From assembly GCF_023278565.1 (NCBI RefSeq), contig NC_064678.1:3782001-3846000 (forward strand): a stretch of 64,000 bases of DNA. Reading direction: 5' to 3'. Positions 34,550 to 46,200 of this stretch are shown piece after piece; the stretch's first letter is position 1, and each line of letters starts with the position of its first letter. Under the pieces are notes generated by a model, which made no database searches, was not told the origin of the DNA, and saw nothing but the letters and a program-made list of their open reading frames with translations. Position numbers and translations under genes: made by a program. This DNA comes from Colletotrichum lupini. Its lineage: Eukaryota > Ascomycota > Sordariomycetes > Glomerellales > Glomerellaceae.

Positions 34550-34936
34550 TCAGTTGTTCCTTCCCGGGCTGCCTTCGAAGGTACTGGGCAGCTTAACGTA
34601 AGGTAAGACCGATGATTCGTACCTTGGTGAACCTGACTGTGAGTTGCGTTGCCTCGAATGGTCCGCCAGAGATGCACAGTGCGTGTCTGAGATCAGGCTC
34701 GGGGCGTTCCAATTTAGTGATGACGGGATTAGGAAAGAGGGGCACACCTTAGACCTCACCACATGGCGCCTGACAGCTGGAATGTGAAGGAGGCCAGCGG
34801 GGTTAACAGATGTACCTTCCCGCTGCCTTGCCTCAAATTCTCGAGATACCTCAGAGCTCAGAAAGGCATAAAACGCATCACAGTCAGGATGACTGTCAGA
34901 TAGGTCGGACTTTGCCTCAGTATAATCTAGGGCAGC
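34550..34936 (-). CDS. doubtful small gene
   Basis: From the Met at 34936 the frame reads MAALDYTEAKSDLSDSHPDC and then FYAFLSSEVSREFEARQREG, which has the look of a soluble helical protein rather than random translation. A possible 39-nt intron (GTACATCTG...ATTCCAG) would join RQRE to AVRRHVV and lengthen the helix. After that the frame becomes ordinary-looking and the true end is unclear. I do not recognise the family. Confidence 0.25.
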   Translation of the reverse strand, partial: AALDYTEAKSDLSDSHPDCDAFYAFLSSEVSREFEARQREGTSVNPAGLLHIPAVRRHVVRSKVCPSFLIPSSLNWNAPSLISDTHCASLADHSRQRNSQSGSPRYESSVLPYVKLPSTFEGSPGRNN

Positions 34937-36777
34937 CATAGATAGTCTCACGGCGATAGACTGCACGGCATAGAGCGCTCCTAACGGCCAAGGATAAAGT
35001 AGTTTGTCAAGGTTGTACCAACCAATATTGAGGAAGGCCCGCTCTGGTGTGGTGTAAGTAGCTATTCACGCTTGTGACTCTCATGGCTTTCTCATCAACC
35101 TGGTCGAACACCTCAGTTGAGAAAAGCCATCTCAGCCTCTGTCAATCTGGTATATTACCTACCTATCCTCAAACCCGGGCCAGCTCCTACCGTCCACGTC
35201 GCCGAGCCCAATCTGCGCAAGTGCGCGCTCTTCAATTTTGCTTTGCAGAATTCCCAAGGTATCTGCCTACCTTATCCGCACCTACCTCACGCTCACCCTT
35301 GCATATTTTTTGGCCTAAGGAAGCACCTGACAGGCCTCAAGGTGCCAACTCGGTGATTGAACACGCCAACACACAGGTACCTCCCTTCTTGGAATTATTC
35401 TGTAACTATGACTATCATACTGCGCTTTTCAAAGAGTATTTTCTCATCAATATATAAGTGATGATAACAAAGAATAGTGAAAGTACCTTGGCAGCAGTAG
35501 TATTGAGCGACAGACGATGTGCCTTACTCCACGTCTGCTCGAGGCGGACGATACAGTCGTGCTTCGCCTGAGGCCTACTGGTCGTGTACCTCACGCATGA
35601 CAATAGGTATTTTTGTCCTGCCTTATCGACATAATGTTGACCTAGGGGCAGATCGGGTTGCATCTGCTCATCTGTCACCGGGTGCCCTGAGCTGTCGCAA
35701 ACTGTCACTGGTTCCCTTCATGCCCATCGCTAACAAAAGCCAGAGGGACGAGTTGAGATCCAGACGAATCTGGTTAGGCGGCGGATGAGAGACCAGGGAT
35801 GGGGGGGGATTCACTGGCGCCGCCCGTGAATGTCTAGACTTAGAAACGGTCAGATGATGCCGGCTGGGTTCACTTCAACTCGCCTGTATGCGTATCTGTT
35901 TCCCATCCATCTCACAATCCCGAATGGCCCCATGTTCTCCCCATACGCAGTGACTCCCTACCTAAGGCAAGCAACAAGCTACATCACAGTCATCCATGGC
36001 TTTCTTTCTCCCTCGAATGCGGAACACTACGGTTCAACGGGCAGAAGTTCAACAGTGAGTGGAGGACCACACTCCGTCCGCAACCACGTAACCAAGGACG
36101 GGGGATGATCTGCTTACAGGGGTAACTCCCAGGAATGCGCGAGCGGACAGACCACGCCCACTTTGCCCCCACAGGAAGACATCATCCTGGAGTCCTTGAC
36201 CTCGAGCGTGTGGAGTGACAAAAGTTGACTGATGTATCCTTACGCAGTACGCATGAATACGCAGTATGTCAGGAATGGAGGGGCAAAATGCGCCTGATGT
36301 CTGGATTTTTGTTTGCCGGATGTTCTGCTGCCGCTGCCGCCGTTCCTGTCCATCCTGCTGCTTTGTCCCCGAGCTCAACCTTGCATCCAGCTGCGTGTCT
36401 CGCCCTACACACGATTGAAAAGTCTCTTTCGTCATTCGTCATCCACAACGCTCGCTCGCTCTTTTTCTGCGATCCCTGTGCAACACCCGACAGGCATCCT
36501 TGGTGAATCAAGGGTTCCCCTCTGATGAAATGTGAATGCCACCCTCTTCTTCTATCGCTGCCACCCACCACCTTCACCACTCTTCTCCGACCCTCCACAA
36601 CTTATTTTTTTTCAACCGTTGCCCTAAAAATCCCCAAGCTTCTCCTCACTTCCGAAAAGACGGTCTGGTCTGGTGACTCACGAAGCCCATCTTTCAGTTT
36701 CCAGTTTCCGCGGTGTCCTTTGAACTCTCTCAAATACTCGTCGAGCCGCTAGGTAATCACCAACTTGTACGGTCCAA

Positions 36778-36831
36778 ACCTATCTCCGGATTCGACGCAC
36801 TCACCCTTGCGTCTCGACCTATCTCCGGATT
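36778..36831 (+). repeat. two 15-nt direct repeats upstream of IFRD gene
   Basis: ACCTATCTCCGGATT occurs at 36778-36792 and again at 36817-36831, 39 bp apart, just before a TATATATA at 36844. It may be a duplicated promoter element; chance cannot be excluded. Confidence 0.5.
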
Positions 36832-36843
36832 TCCTCCCTGACC

Positions 36844-36851
36844 TATATATA
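36844..36851 (+). promoter_or_regulatory. TATA box of IFRD gene
   Basis: TATATATA about 255 bp upstream of the ATG at 37100, followed by a CT-rich leader (CTCTCTCTCTCTACAC near 37036). Confidence 0.4.
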
Positions 36852-37099
36852 GAGAAGCCGAATACCATCCATGGATTGTTGGAGAAGGACGCAAAACACA
36901 ATTAGAAGCAACACCATCTTCAAAGAAACGCCACCGCGCTACAAGCACAGAAGGTCCTAGACCCCGATTCTCACAAATCAGGCAACCCACACATATACAG
37001 GTCTTCTCCCACGAGAAGTTCCGCTCACAGCAACTCTCTCTCTCTCTACACTCTACACACCACTCTTACACACACATTCCACCTTACACTGTCGCCACT

Positions 37100-38518
37100 A
37101 TGCACGACCTCAGACTCAAGGTTCTTCGCGAGAGCGGCAAGACCGTCTCCAAGAAGGCCAAATCACGCCCCGAGTCCGCTCGCGCCTCCATGAGAAACTC
37201 GCCCAACGTCTCTCCTGGCCACTCTCAGATCAACTCCCCAGCACATTCTCGCGCTGGTAGTCGCTACGCCTCAGAAGACGAAGGCAGCGACTCCGATTAC
37301 GATGATGGCATGACCATGAGCACCCTGTCAAATCACTCGGATACCGCTTTGGACGAGGCAACAGAACCCAACTGGGCGCAATTACTACAAGATCGCATCG
37401 TCGAGCTGCAAGATCGCAAGCGGACGAATACCCAGAGACGCGAGGCGACCCTGATGTCCTACCTGCACCTTGTCAAACACCACTACGGCGGCCGTCAAGT
37501 CAGCAACTCCTTACAAGACATCGTCACAGCGTTGATGAAGAACACCAGGTCCGGAGGTAGCTCCCTCGAGCGCCTCATGTCCCTGAAGTCTCTCTCAGCC
37601 ACCCTCCTCACTACGCCATCAGACTCCCTGTTCGACGACATCTACCCGCAACTCGAGAAGACCCTTGAAGACGACGACGACAACGACGTCAAGGCGGCCG
37701 CGATCTGGGCCATGGCAGTCACAACGATGTACGGCGGTGGTGGCGAAGAGTCAGCAAGCGAGCTGCTCGAATACCTGGTCACCATCGTGGAAAGCGACGG
37801 TGAATCAGTCGGCGCAGCAGACAGTGGCGACGTCGTCACCTCCGCCCTCGAGGCCTGGGCCTTCGTTGCCAGCCAAGTAGACGACATCACCGAGAACGTC
37901 TACTCCGCCATCGAAGCCTTCGTGGAGCAACTCGACAGCACCGACGTGGAGGTCCAAGCGAGCGCGGGCTTCAACATCGCCTTCATCTTCGAGGCGGCGC
38001 GCGACCACGAGGAGGAGACGGGCGAGCCGATGAACCTCCAGTACGACCCCAAGAAGCTCATCGCCCTCATGGCCGAGGCCTCCAAGCCCTCCGTCAAGCA
38101 GACGGCGCGCAGGGACAGACGACACCTGCGCAAGCAGTTCACCAGCATCGTCTCGTCCTTGGAGCACGGAAAGGGGCCGGGCTACTCGAGCGCAAGCCGT
38201 CCGGCCTTTAACCCGCACACGGGCGGCACCAAGGCCGATCCCGGCGCGGGCCGCAGGGGCGACGACGACGACGGCGAGAACCGCGCATTCGGGTACCGCG
38301 AGAAGCTTCGTCTAGGTTCTACAGTTGTACTCATCGACTCGTGGTCTCTCATGGCGCGTGTCGAGGCAACGAAAACCATCCTGGGTGGCGGACTGCCTAC
38401 GCACTTCAACGACAACCCTACTGTGGCGGAGCTGCTGGATAACGCTGAGACGGAGGAGGCCGCGGCACAGCTATACGCAGCGCGTCCCAACAAGAGTGCG
38501 AAGCACATGAGGAGGTAG
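37100..38518 (+). CDS. IFRD-family protein (interferon-related developmental regulator-like)
   Basis: Intronless, 472 residues. Armadillo/HEAT-like all-helical IFRD domain at about 90-350, recognised from ATLMSYLHLVKHHYGG, SLERLMSLKSLSATLL, the repeated helical pairs and AGFNIAFIFEAAR. The C-terminal block (AFGYREKLRLGSTVVLIDSW) with MRR end fits the separate C-terminal IFRD segment. The first 80 residues are basic then Ser/Asp-rich and disordered. Mammalian IFRD2 binds and silences ribosomes, and IFRD1 is a transcriptional co-regulator; the fungal role is largely untested, so a ribosome or chromatin function is inference. The start is the first Met after the CT-rich leader. Confidence 0.9.
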   Translation: MHDLRLKVLRESGKTVSKKAKSRPESARASMRNSPNVSPGHSQINSPAHSRAGSRYASEDEGSDSDYDDGMTMSTLSNHSDTALDEATEPNWAQLLQDRIVELQDRKRTNTQRREATLMSYLHLVKHHYGGRQVSNSLQDIVTALMKNTRSGGSSLERLMSLKSLSATLLTTPSDSLFDDIYPQLEKTLEDDDDNDVKAAAIWAMAVTTMYGGGGEESASELLEYLVTIVESDGESVGAADSGDVVTSALEAWAFVASQVDDITENVYSAIEAFVEQLDSTDVEVQASAGFNIAFIFEAARDHEEETGEPMNLQYDPKKLIALMAEASKPSVKQTARRDRRHLRKQFTSIVSSLEHGKGPGYSSASRPAFNPHTGGTKADPGAGRRGDDDDGENRAFGYREKLRLGSTVVLIDSWSLMARVEATKTILGGGLPTHFNDNPTVAELLDNAETEEAAAQLYAARPNKSAKHMRR

Positions 38519-39750
38519 AAGGGGATCGTTTGCTTCTTAGCAGCGACTGGGGAAGTGTGGGAGGAATGGAAAGAATATGGTGTATGCTTTGGGAGCAGCA
38601 TTCATTGGTGGAGAGAATTGCATTGGCATGCTTTCTTTCCTATGTACAGATTCACGATAGAGCATTACGGTCCAACAAAAAAAAAAGGGGATACGAAACG
38701 CATAGTATGAGGCATAACCCTTACGTATTGCGAAATGAGGCAGAAGATACCACAGAGCGGAGGATCCTCGTTGCTAAATACACTTAGCCTACGTCATTAG
38801 GAATTGACATTGGTTGACAAACTGAGGCTTCACTTTGACTGAACTTGTGATGTGTTGATGTTTTCTTTGATTTCTCTTCACACCATTTAGTTTTGATTTT
38901 CAATGGAAGACTTACGCCGCCGGCGCTACACAACGACTGCACCTATCCATCAGGGGGCGGCGTTCACATGTCGCACAGCAGGTTGGATATACGGTTGCCA
39001 TTTGATGTAGCGTTGGTGGTCAGTCGGGTACGAGCTGGAGAGGAGGGGGGAAAGAGAACGGGAGGGCGGCAGAAAGAGTGTCCCTGGCCGATACCCAATG
39101 AAGAAGCTATGGAGGGATGCCGATGTATGTGTCCTGGAGGCAACATGTTCGGGTGGCATTCGTTTCAGGGAGAACGGTTGAGCGGCGACAAACGGAAGGT
39201 GATGCTGCCCATTTTGGGGGCCACGAAAGTGAACCCAGGCCAACTATCCGTACATGTACGACAGACGGCGCTGATGAAATCCCGCTCAAGTTGACTTGCA
39301 GGACAACTGCAGAGACGGGGCAGCGATGCAGTCCAATGGCTCGCAGTAAGTAGGTAGTTGAAACCGTGAAAGCCCTCAGACTCTGGATATGCAGCGTGCT
39401 CCTACGACTTCGAATTCGAACCCATCTTGATGCACTCACATCAACCTTTCTTGACCACTCAACATACCTTTACAAACGGGCGTGGTCGGGTCGGGGGAGG
39501 GAGGCGGGATGACCGGCATGAGCCGCCGACCCCAGACGGAGGAGCAGTGGAAAGTCCATCGAGTCTGGGCCACCCCGTCGAGGTGCGCCTTCGCCACCGC
39601 CGGTTGGAGTACGTGGACAAATCGGACTATTTCGTTTGTGTTCGAGGCCTCGTGGGGTCGAACGAAGCAGACGAGAGCTGAGGTGCGCGGGTTTTTGGAG
39701 CACCGTTTCGCTTGGTTGCAGTGGCGATTTACCCGTATTGTGTTTCAATC

Positions 39751-39766
39751 TTTTTTTTTTTTTTTT
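39751..39766 (+). repeat. poly-T run, 16 nt
   Basis: Sixteen consecutive T in the 4.7-kb non-coding stretch. Confidence 0.9.
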
Positions 39767-40187
39767 GCCCCCTTTACTCGACTTACCTAAACTGCGCACT
39801 CGATTCTCTATGAAGGACTGAGACAGTGACCACTAACGGGAGGCGGTGATAGGAGGGATGGGAATCGGCACATCGGATAGCTGAAATATCGTATCCCCTG
39901 TTTGTAGCAGCGTCCGTGTGTTTCTGGGGGCCGCGGCTTGTTCTTGTGAGATGACGTACGAACGTCATTCGATGTTGCAAGTGTGGAAGAGCTCGAGCTC
40001 GGACTCAAGTGAAAGGTCTTGGGGGGCAGCAGGAAAGTCATACTCGCTGCCCGGTTCACAAGGCGGCGCCGTCTGCAACAGACGGACGAAAATGTTTCAG
40101 ACGTTTAATCTCGAGGTTCAATCATGATCTTCCGAATAAGTCTTGATCAATACCTCGTCACAAAGAAGCCAGCGTGCCGCCAGGTCG

Positions 40188-40208
40188 AAAAAAAAAAAAA
40201 AAAAAAAA
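40188..40208 (+). repeat. poly-A run, 21 nt
   Basis: Twenty-one consecutive A. Could be a simple repeat or the tail of an old retroposed copy; no coding remnant was seen upstream. Confidence 0.9.
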
Positions 40209-42848
40209 GTGTCAAAAGTGTCACTCAGACTTCCCGTCAGTGGTGGCTCTGTCCCGGCAAGGTTCCCCGTGCCAATTTTATTTTCGGTTTTCACCTCGAG
40301 ACTATTTTCTCGTGGCGCCGACGATGAGACCCTTGTCTAGTGGATGATCGGTATCCTCCCGTCGCCCAGCCAAAAAAGAGGTTGAACCCACTTGGCTTTT
40401 AGTTTAGCACTTCAAGACGGGAAACATCACTCTTGGAAACAGGCGCCCGAGCCAGCCCACGCAAGTCCCACCTCTGGTGTGCTGTGGGGGCCCGGTTTCC
40501 AGGGGATCCCGTTTGAGCACAGGTGGATAGAGGTGACAGAAGTGGGAAAAGCCCGTCCCGATGGCGTCTGGCGTCTATTTGCAAATTGCATTTGTGAGGT
40601 GATCAGAGAGAGGGGAGGTTGGGAGAGGGAAGAAATGCTTGTCAAACCTTGTTTTCGTACGAAAGGGATAATAGAGAAAAGACGGAAAGTTGGTCTCTTT
40701 GTGGCAAAGGAAGATTGTAAGACTATCTATCTATATGGGTCGAGGGGCTGGGAGTGACCGGGGTGGGTGAGAGTGTTTCGGAGCGATAGACAAGGTTATG
40801 GCAAAGGCATCGAGATATCGAAGTGACCCCGGCCGGTATGATGGATATCTGAACACAGTGAACAGTATCCTCATGTCGAGATACCCATAGGAATGGAATG
40901 GGTAGGAAGTCGACAAAGACAATGGCCAAAGGGGAACCGTTTCGGACACGCAGGGTCAAGGCAAGGACAGGTTCCAACGCTGAGCAAACGGCTGCGCGGG
41001 ACGACATAACGGCGGTGAGGAATCGGACCTCTGACAATGCTGCGTTGGACCGAGTTCAAACAGCTAGAAGAGCAGACGTGACATGGGGGCCGAGATGTGT
41101 GGTGCATTCTATCCCGCTGAGTGGTTCCAGCCCCGTTGCAACAGAAGGACTGCACATGAGCCACGAGGGCACTGTAATCTGGACAGACAACACCAGGTAT
41201 TCCTACGTTAACCATTCAGTTGTCTTCACCTGGGAGTACTGTGAGAGGAGGGATGTGAAGATGTAAGGCACATTTGGTTACTTCGACAGCTCGACCACAT
41301 TCGAAGTTGAGAAGCGTGCAGGACGCTCTGCAGGCCTGCAGGGACCCGATTTCCCACACGCCCCAGGCCTGCGGCGGCAATTGGCCCGTCGCCTCATGCT
41401 TCTGGTGCCTCTTAAGCTCCTTTCGGGAAGCGAGCGAGGGACAACTCATCAACCATCTCCACCCTGTCACGGCATCACACTTGGTGGACGGACCAATCTC
41501 TTTCTCAATCTGATGCTTTTCTCGATTCTCACGTCAACTTTTGCGGCCATTAACATTTGAGACGAGGAGGGGAGGGACTGGACAGAAGATTGCCAGTGTG
41601 TCCGGTTGCTCGCTGCGGCCCAAGTAAGTGTGGAAAGGTACTCCGTAAGGTAAGGTAGGTACGAATACACCTACCATGTAGATGGTTGTCACGGTGGTGT
41701 TGGCTGTTGCCATCCCTCGTCCCAGCCCAAAGACCCAAAACCCGGCCCAGCCCAGCCGCTCCCGCGATCACGTTGCCGTCATCCTCGGCGCTACGTGTGT
41801 ACATACCTTGGCCGTAGATGATTGCAGTGGCCCGCTTGTACCGAGTAAACAGAATAGGTGCAGCACAGGTCGCAGAGGGTCAGCTTGGACGGGAAGGATA
41901 TCCCAGGCAGAGCCCGACGAAGCGTTCCCCCCTCTCGACCGCACTTCCCTGTCCGTTTGGGCTGGCCTGTGTGCCTGTGTGCCTGTTGTGTGCTTCTCTC
42001 TGTGCGTGCTGATTCCAGGTTGTCTGTCAGTCTTGCGGCCTGTCTGCATCATCCAAGATTGTCAGGTCGCCTGTCCATCGCCTGTCGCCTCTATCTGCTT
42101 ACCCCCCTACCCCCCGGCTTGCCTCTTTCCAAGATACCTCATCAAGTATGGATGGATACCTTACTTATCTGCTCTTTACTGTACCTTTGCTCAGTGACTA
42201 TCGTTCCCGCCCGTTTGCTATATTCGACATCGCTTCCAATATCCTTCTTTTCGCTGCACCCGATATCACTCACTAGAGTCTCTACTTGTCCCTTGCCTCG
42301 AACCAACACACACACCTTTGTTTCGTTCCGTTTCGCCGATACCTATTTCTCCTCCACGACGACAAAAGAGTTGCCCAAAGACAAGAAAAAGTCAACTACG
42401 GCGCTACACGGATAGAAATTAAGGCCAGAGACAGGCCGGTAGACCCCTGGAAGCTTACCTGCCTCTCTTGTTCAGCTACCAAGAAAGATCCGCAAACTGG
42501 GGCAAAAACATCGCCGGGGAAAAAACAACACCCAAGCAACGGCCTGACCCCCCAGCCACCCCAGTTTGCGAACCTCACACCTTCGCCTCACCCCTCCACT
42601 CTCACCACTTGGCCTTCCCTCCTTTGCGCCATCCAATTCTGAGCTCCTTCTTCTCACTCAGCCGTCCCTCGACGTTAATCCGCAATTTCAAACTAACATC
42701 GTTGCTTTTTTTATTTTCGGGTCCTATTTGCGCACTGCGTTGTTTGTGGCATAAGCGGCCACAGGTCTCTCTGTGTCTTTTTCCTTCCTTCTTTGGGGGA
42801 TATTCCGTTCGCTGCCTTTCGCAGACATCGCCGAACCGCAACGGCTTT

Positions 42849-42870
42849 CTCTCTCTCTCTCTCTCTCTCT
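42849..42870 (+). repeat. (CT)n microsatellite
   Basis: Eleven CT units about 340 bp before the start codon at 43212, in the probable 5' leader or core promoter. Confidence 0.9.
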
Positions 42871-43211
42871 ATCCCAGTGTCTCGCTCGCAGCCAGGTGTG
42901 AAAGCTCCTTCAGATACAGCTTGTTCGCCCAGCCCGCCCAGTTTTTTTTTACACCCTCCCCGCAGCAACGAAGTGCTCCTCATGTCTTGACGGCGACTGC
43001 ACCCACAACAAATCCTTGCCCACCTTGGACGACAGCCGGGAAATCCACCCACCCTCTCCTCTCCTCACCTCTTCTCTTCTCCTTCTTTCCTCGATCGAGG
43101 GAAAGGACGAGATCCAAAATAGAGGTGTGAGCCGCTGATCGAGGCACTCATCATCCGCGCCCGCGCATCAACAGCCCCTCCGTCGCCGAGGCCTTCGAGC
43201 ATCGCACCACA

Positions 43212-46200
43212 ATGGGTGTTGACTCGAATAAGCCTCCTCCACTCCCTGCCCCGACCGAAACCGACTCCGTCACCCCCACCGAGCTGGCGACCGATGTGTC
43301 CAGGCCAAACGACGAAGCTTCCCACTACTCTCTGCCCGACGACGGCACACCTGTCACCATCAAAACCCGCGGCCACAGGGCCAATCGTTCTCAGACGTCC
43401 CTCCTCATTGAGTATTTCGAGGGTGGCAAGCCTGGCCCCGAGGGAACAGTCGAACGCAAACCCAGCGTCCGCGTGCGCCTGACCCCGTCCAAGAAGCACC
43501 GCGGTGACCATATCCAAATCACCGAGACCAAGGGCAACACCCGCAAGGCCTCGTTGACCCGCCGTGTGCCTCTGCCGTCCACCACAGCAACCTCCTCGCA
43601 CCTCGACGTTGAAGCTCTCGAGGGCGAGGACGCCGACAGCATGCGGTCCTACGCCTCCGCTACGGAGGAGTCTAATGTCTCGAGAAACCCAATCGACATT
43701 GAAATTGACCACCGCGGCGGACGGCGTCGTCGGCCGGCGAGTCCATTGATTCCCGATGCTGATGCTCAGTCTTCATACCTGGCTCCCAACATGTCCGACA
43801 TCTCGGCAATCCCCCAAGACAGCTTTCTCGATGGCTCTGGCTCAACAGTATTAACAAAGAACTCCGAAAGACGCAGTAAGAGCACGTCGCGGGGCAATGA
43901 GCTGGCGGCCGGCGTCACAGGCGCATTGGCTGGCGCCGCGATAGCTGATCATGCAAAGAGCAGTAGGAGCAAAAGACACAGCGGCGAAAGAAAGGTGTCG
44001 GGGGAAAGATCCTCAAGAGACAAAGATCGCAAGCACCGTTCGAGCAAGAGTCGGACAAGCAGTGTCAGCGAGAAGCAATCGGAAGGAACGCGATCACCCC
44101 GACGACGTTCCAGTCGGGGCCATGTTGACTCTGTTTTATCTGGGGCAGATTCCAGTCTTTTATCATCCAGCATTTCTCCCAGCCACCGTTCCTACGACCA
44201 AAGCTCGGTCCGCTCCGGAGCTTCCAAATCGTCCATCAATAACCCGAAACTACTCGAAACGGTAGAGGATGCCATTCGTCGACTTATTCTGCCAGAATTG
44301 AGCGCATTGAAGAGAGAGCAGAGCAAGCGCGAAAGTCGCCGCAGCTCCATCACATCAACAGGAACAGGGACGTCTCTATCTCGCGAGGAACTGGGGGTAG
44401 ACCGACGCAAATCCGCCGATAAGCGCAGCGAAGCCGGTCGCGACAGCCGGCATCGAGAACGCAGAGACCGGGAAGCTCGCCACGACTATGTTGACTCTCC
44501 CCGAAGCGTTGCAGGCGAATCGGTGGAAGAATCATCCATTGTCTCCATTGACGATACCCCACGGCGGAGTGATGGCGCGCTCAAGGCCGCCGTTGGAGGT
44601 GCAGCAGCAGCTGGGCTTGCCGCTGCCGCAATGAACGCAGCATCGCCGTCATCGGAGGATAGAAGGCAGCGGAGGCGCCGGCGTGCTGATGGTTCAGCTC
44701 GAAGCAGAAGTGTAGGTCGCGAGAAGTACGACGAAGAGTTCCACGAGGAAGAGGTTCCCGCGCCGCCAATGCCGTTAATGAGCGAGATCAATCCCTCCGA
44801 AATGACGCGAACCTCAATTCTTTCGGCTGATACCGATCGTCCCCATTCCGCCATGGAGGAGAGAGCCTCTGTCCAGGAGGTTGCCCGGGGCAACGCCTCC
44901 CTTGGCTCCTCGCCAACGCCAACGCAAGCAGCACCAATGACCAATTTGCAACAGACTCTAGGCACGAAGCACGCCAATATCTCTCACGGGGATTTGAGAG
45001 AACTGTCTCGGTCACGAACCGGAGATTTCTTGGAGCAAAGCGAGGTTTCGGAGTTCAGCCAAAGTCCTTCGTCACAAATCCGCGATGAATACGACGACTA
45101 CGACGATCGAAGCCGTGTCACGGAGAGCGAAGGCGACTATGTGGACTCTGGCGATTACGACTACTACAACACGCAGGATGTGCCGCCTCCGTTGAAATAT
45201 GTCCCTTACCAGCCAGAGAGACGTGGGTTGAGCCCAATTTACAGTGTGTCCGGCTACACGGAGGCTGGTAGCGAAACGGCTGCCCAGCGTGACTCGAGGA
45301 TGTCGCATGGGACCGCTTCGCCAACCAAGTCTCAAGCGTCCCACACTGATCTGAGAGCCCTTTCTCCGGCGTCAGTACCAAGTAATGTGATGAGTCGGGG
45401 CTTCGATGAGCAGTCTGTGGATGATCGTAGCGTCCGAAGTGGACAAGACTACCGCAACAGCCAGTACACGGAGGGCAGCGAGATCGCAACTTCTACCGGA
45501 CAGGCTGTGCGTGGTATTGCTGCGAATCCCAACATTATTCATGTTCCAAACGGTGTTGAGTCCAACGTAGCTTCACTCGTGGACGGCTCCATGCTTGAGT
45601 CTCAACTTACCACGGGCTCTGGATACGATTACAGGGACTCCCAAGTATCGTACGGTAACGAGTCCAATGTTTCCTATGGACCGGAATCCTACGTGTCATA
45701 CGCCAAAGACTCCAATGTCTCCTACGATGACCAGTCCAACATTCAGCCCCGTTCGCGCGACGTCAGCCCAGAAAAGAGATCTGTCGCTGACCAGCGGGAG
45801 TTCTTCGAGCAACGTGAGCGCGAGAGCAGTCGCACGCCTACTTCGAGCCGCCAGAGCCACCGATCAAGAGAGTTTGCTGGAGAGTACGACCTGGACGAGT
45901 ATGGTAGAAAGGTTGCTCCTGCTAGGTACAGAAACTCCCCTTCTACGTCTACACGGCACTCGCCTACTGCCTCCGAAAAGGCAATTGCCGCTGGTGCGGT
46001 TGGCGCAGCAGCTGCTGCTCTCAAGGCCGCCAAAGACAAGACGAAGCAACCGACAGTGGAGGAGGTCGACGAGGAACATGCTGAAGAATGGGTTCCCGAG
46101 GGAGTCACAAGAAACAAGTCCTTTAAACAGCGAGCGATGGAAGGCCGGGAGCCAGCAAACACCCCGGCACACAGCGTCGACCGTCTCGACCTCGAGGACA

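Larger units (their letters stand above)
33812..37099. other. 3.3-kb divergent intergenic region
   Basis: Lies between the FHA start (-) and the IFRD start (+). It contains one doubtful small coding candidate at 34550-34936 (-), listed separately. Near 36778 two copies of a 15-nt direct repeat occur, followed by TATATATA at 36844-36851. CT- and CA-rich sequence at 37034-37080 is typical of a fungal 5' leader. Confidence 0.5.
38519..43211. other. 4.7-kb non-coding stretch
   Basis: Longest gene-free region of the window, between the IFRD gene and the 1788-aa protein, both on the plus strand. It contains a 16-T run (39751-39766), a 21-A run (40188-40208) and a (CT)n tract (42849-42870). The last 700 bases are pyrimidine-rich and look like a promoter plus long 5' leader with several short upstream frames. 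None of the frames inside resembles a protein family. Confidence 0.5.
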
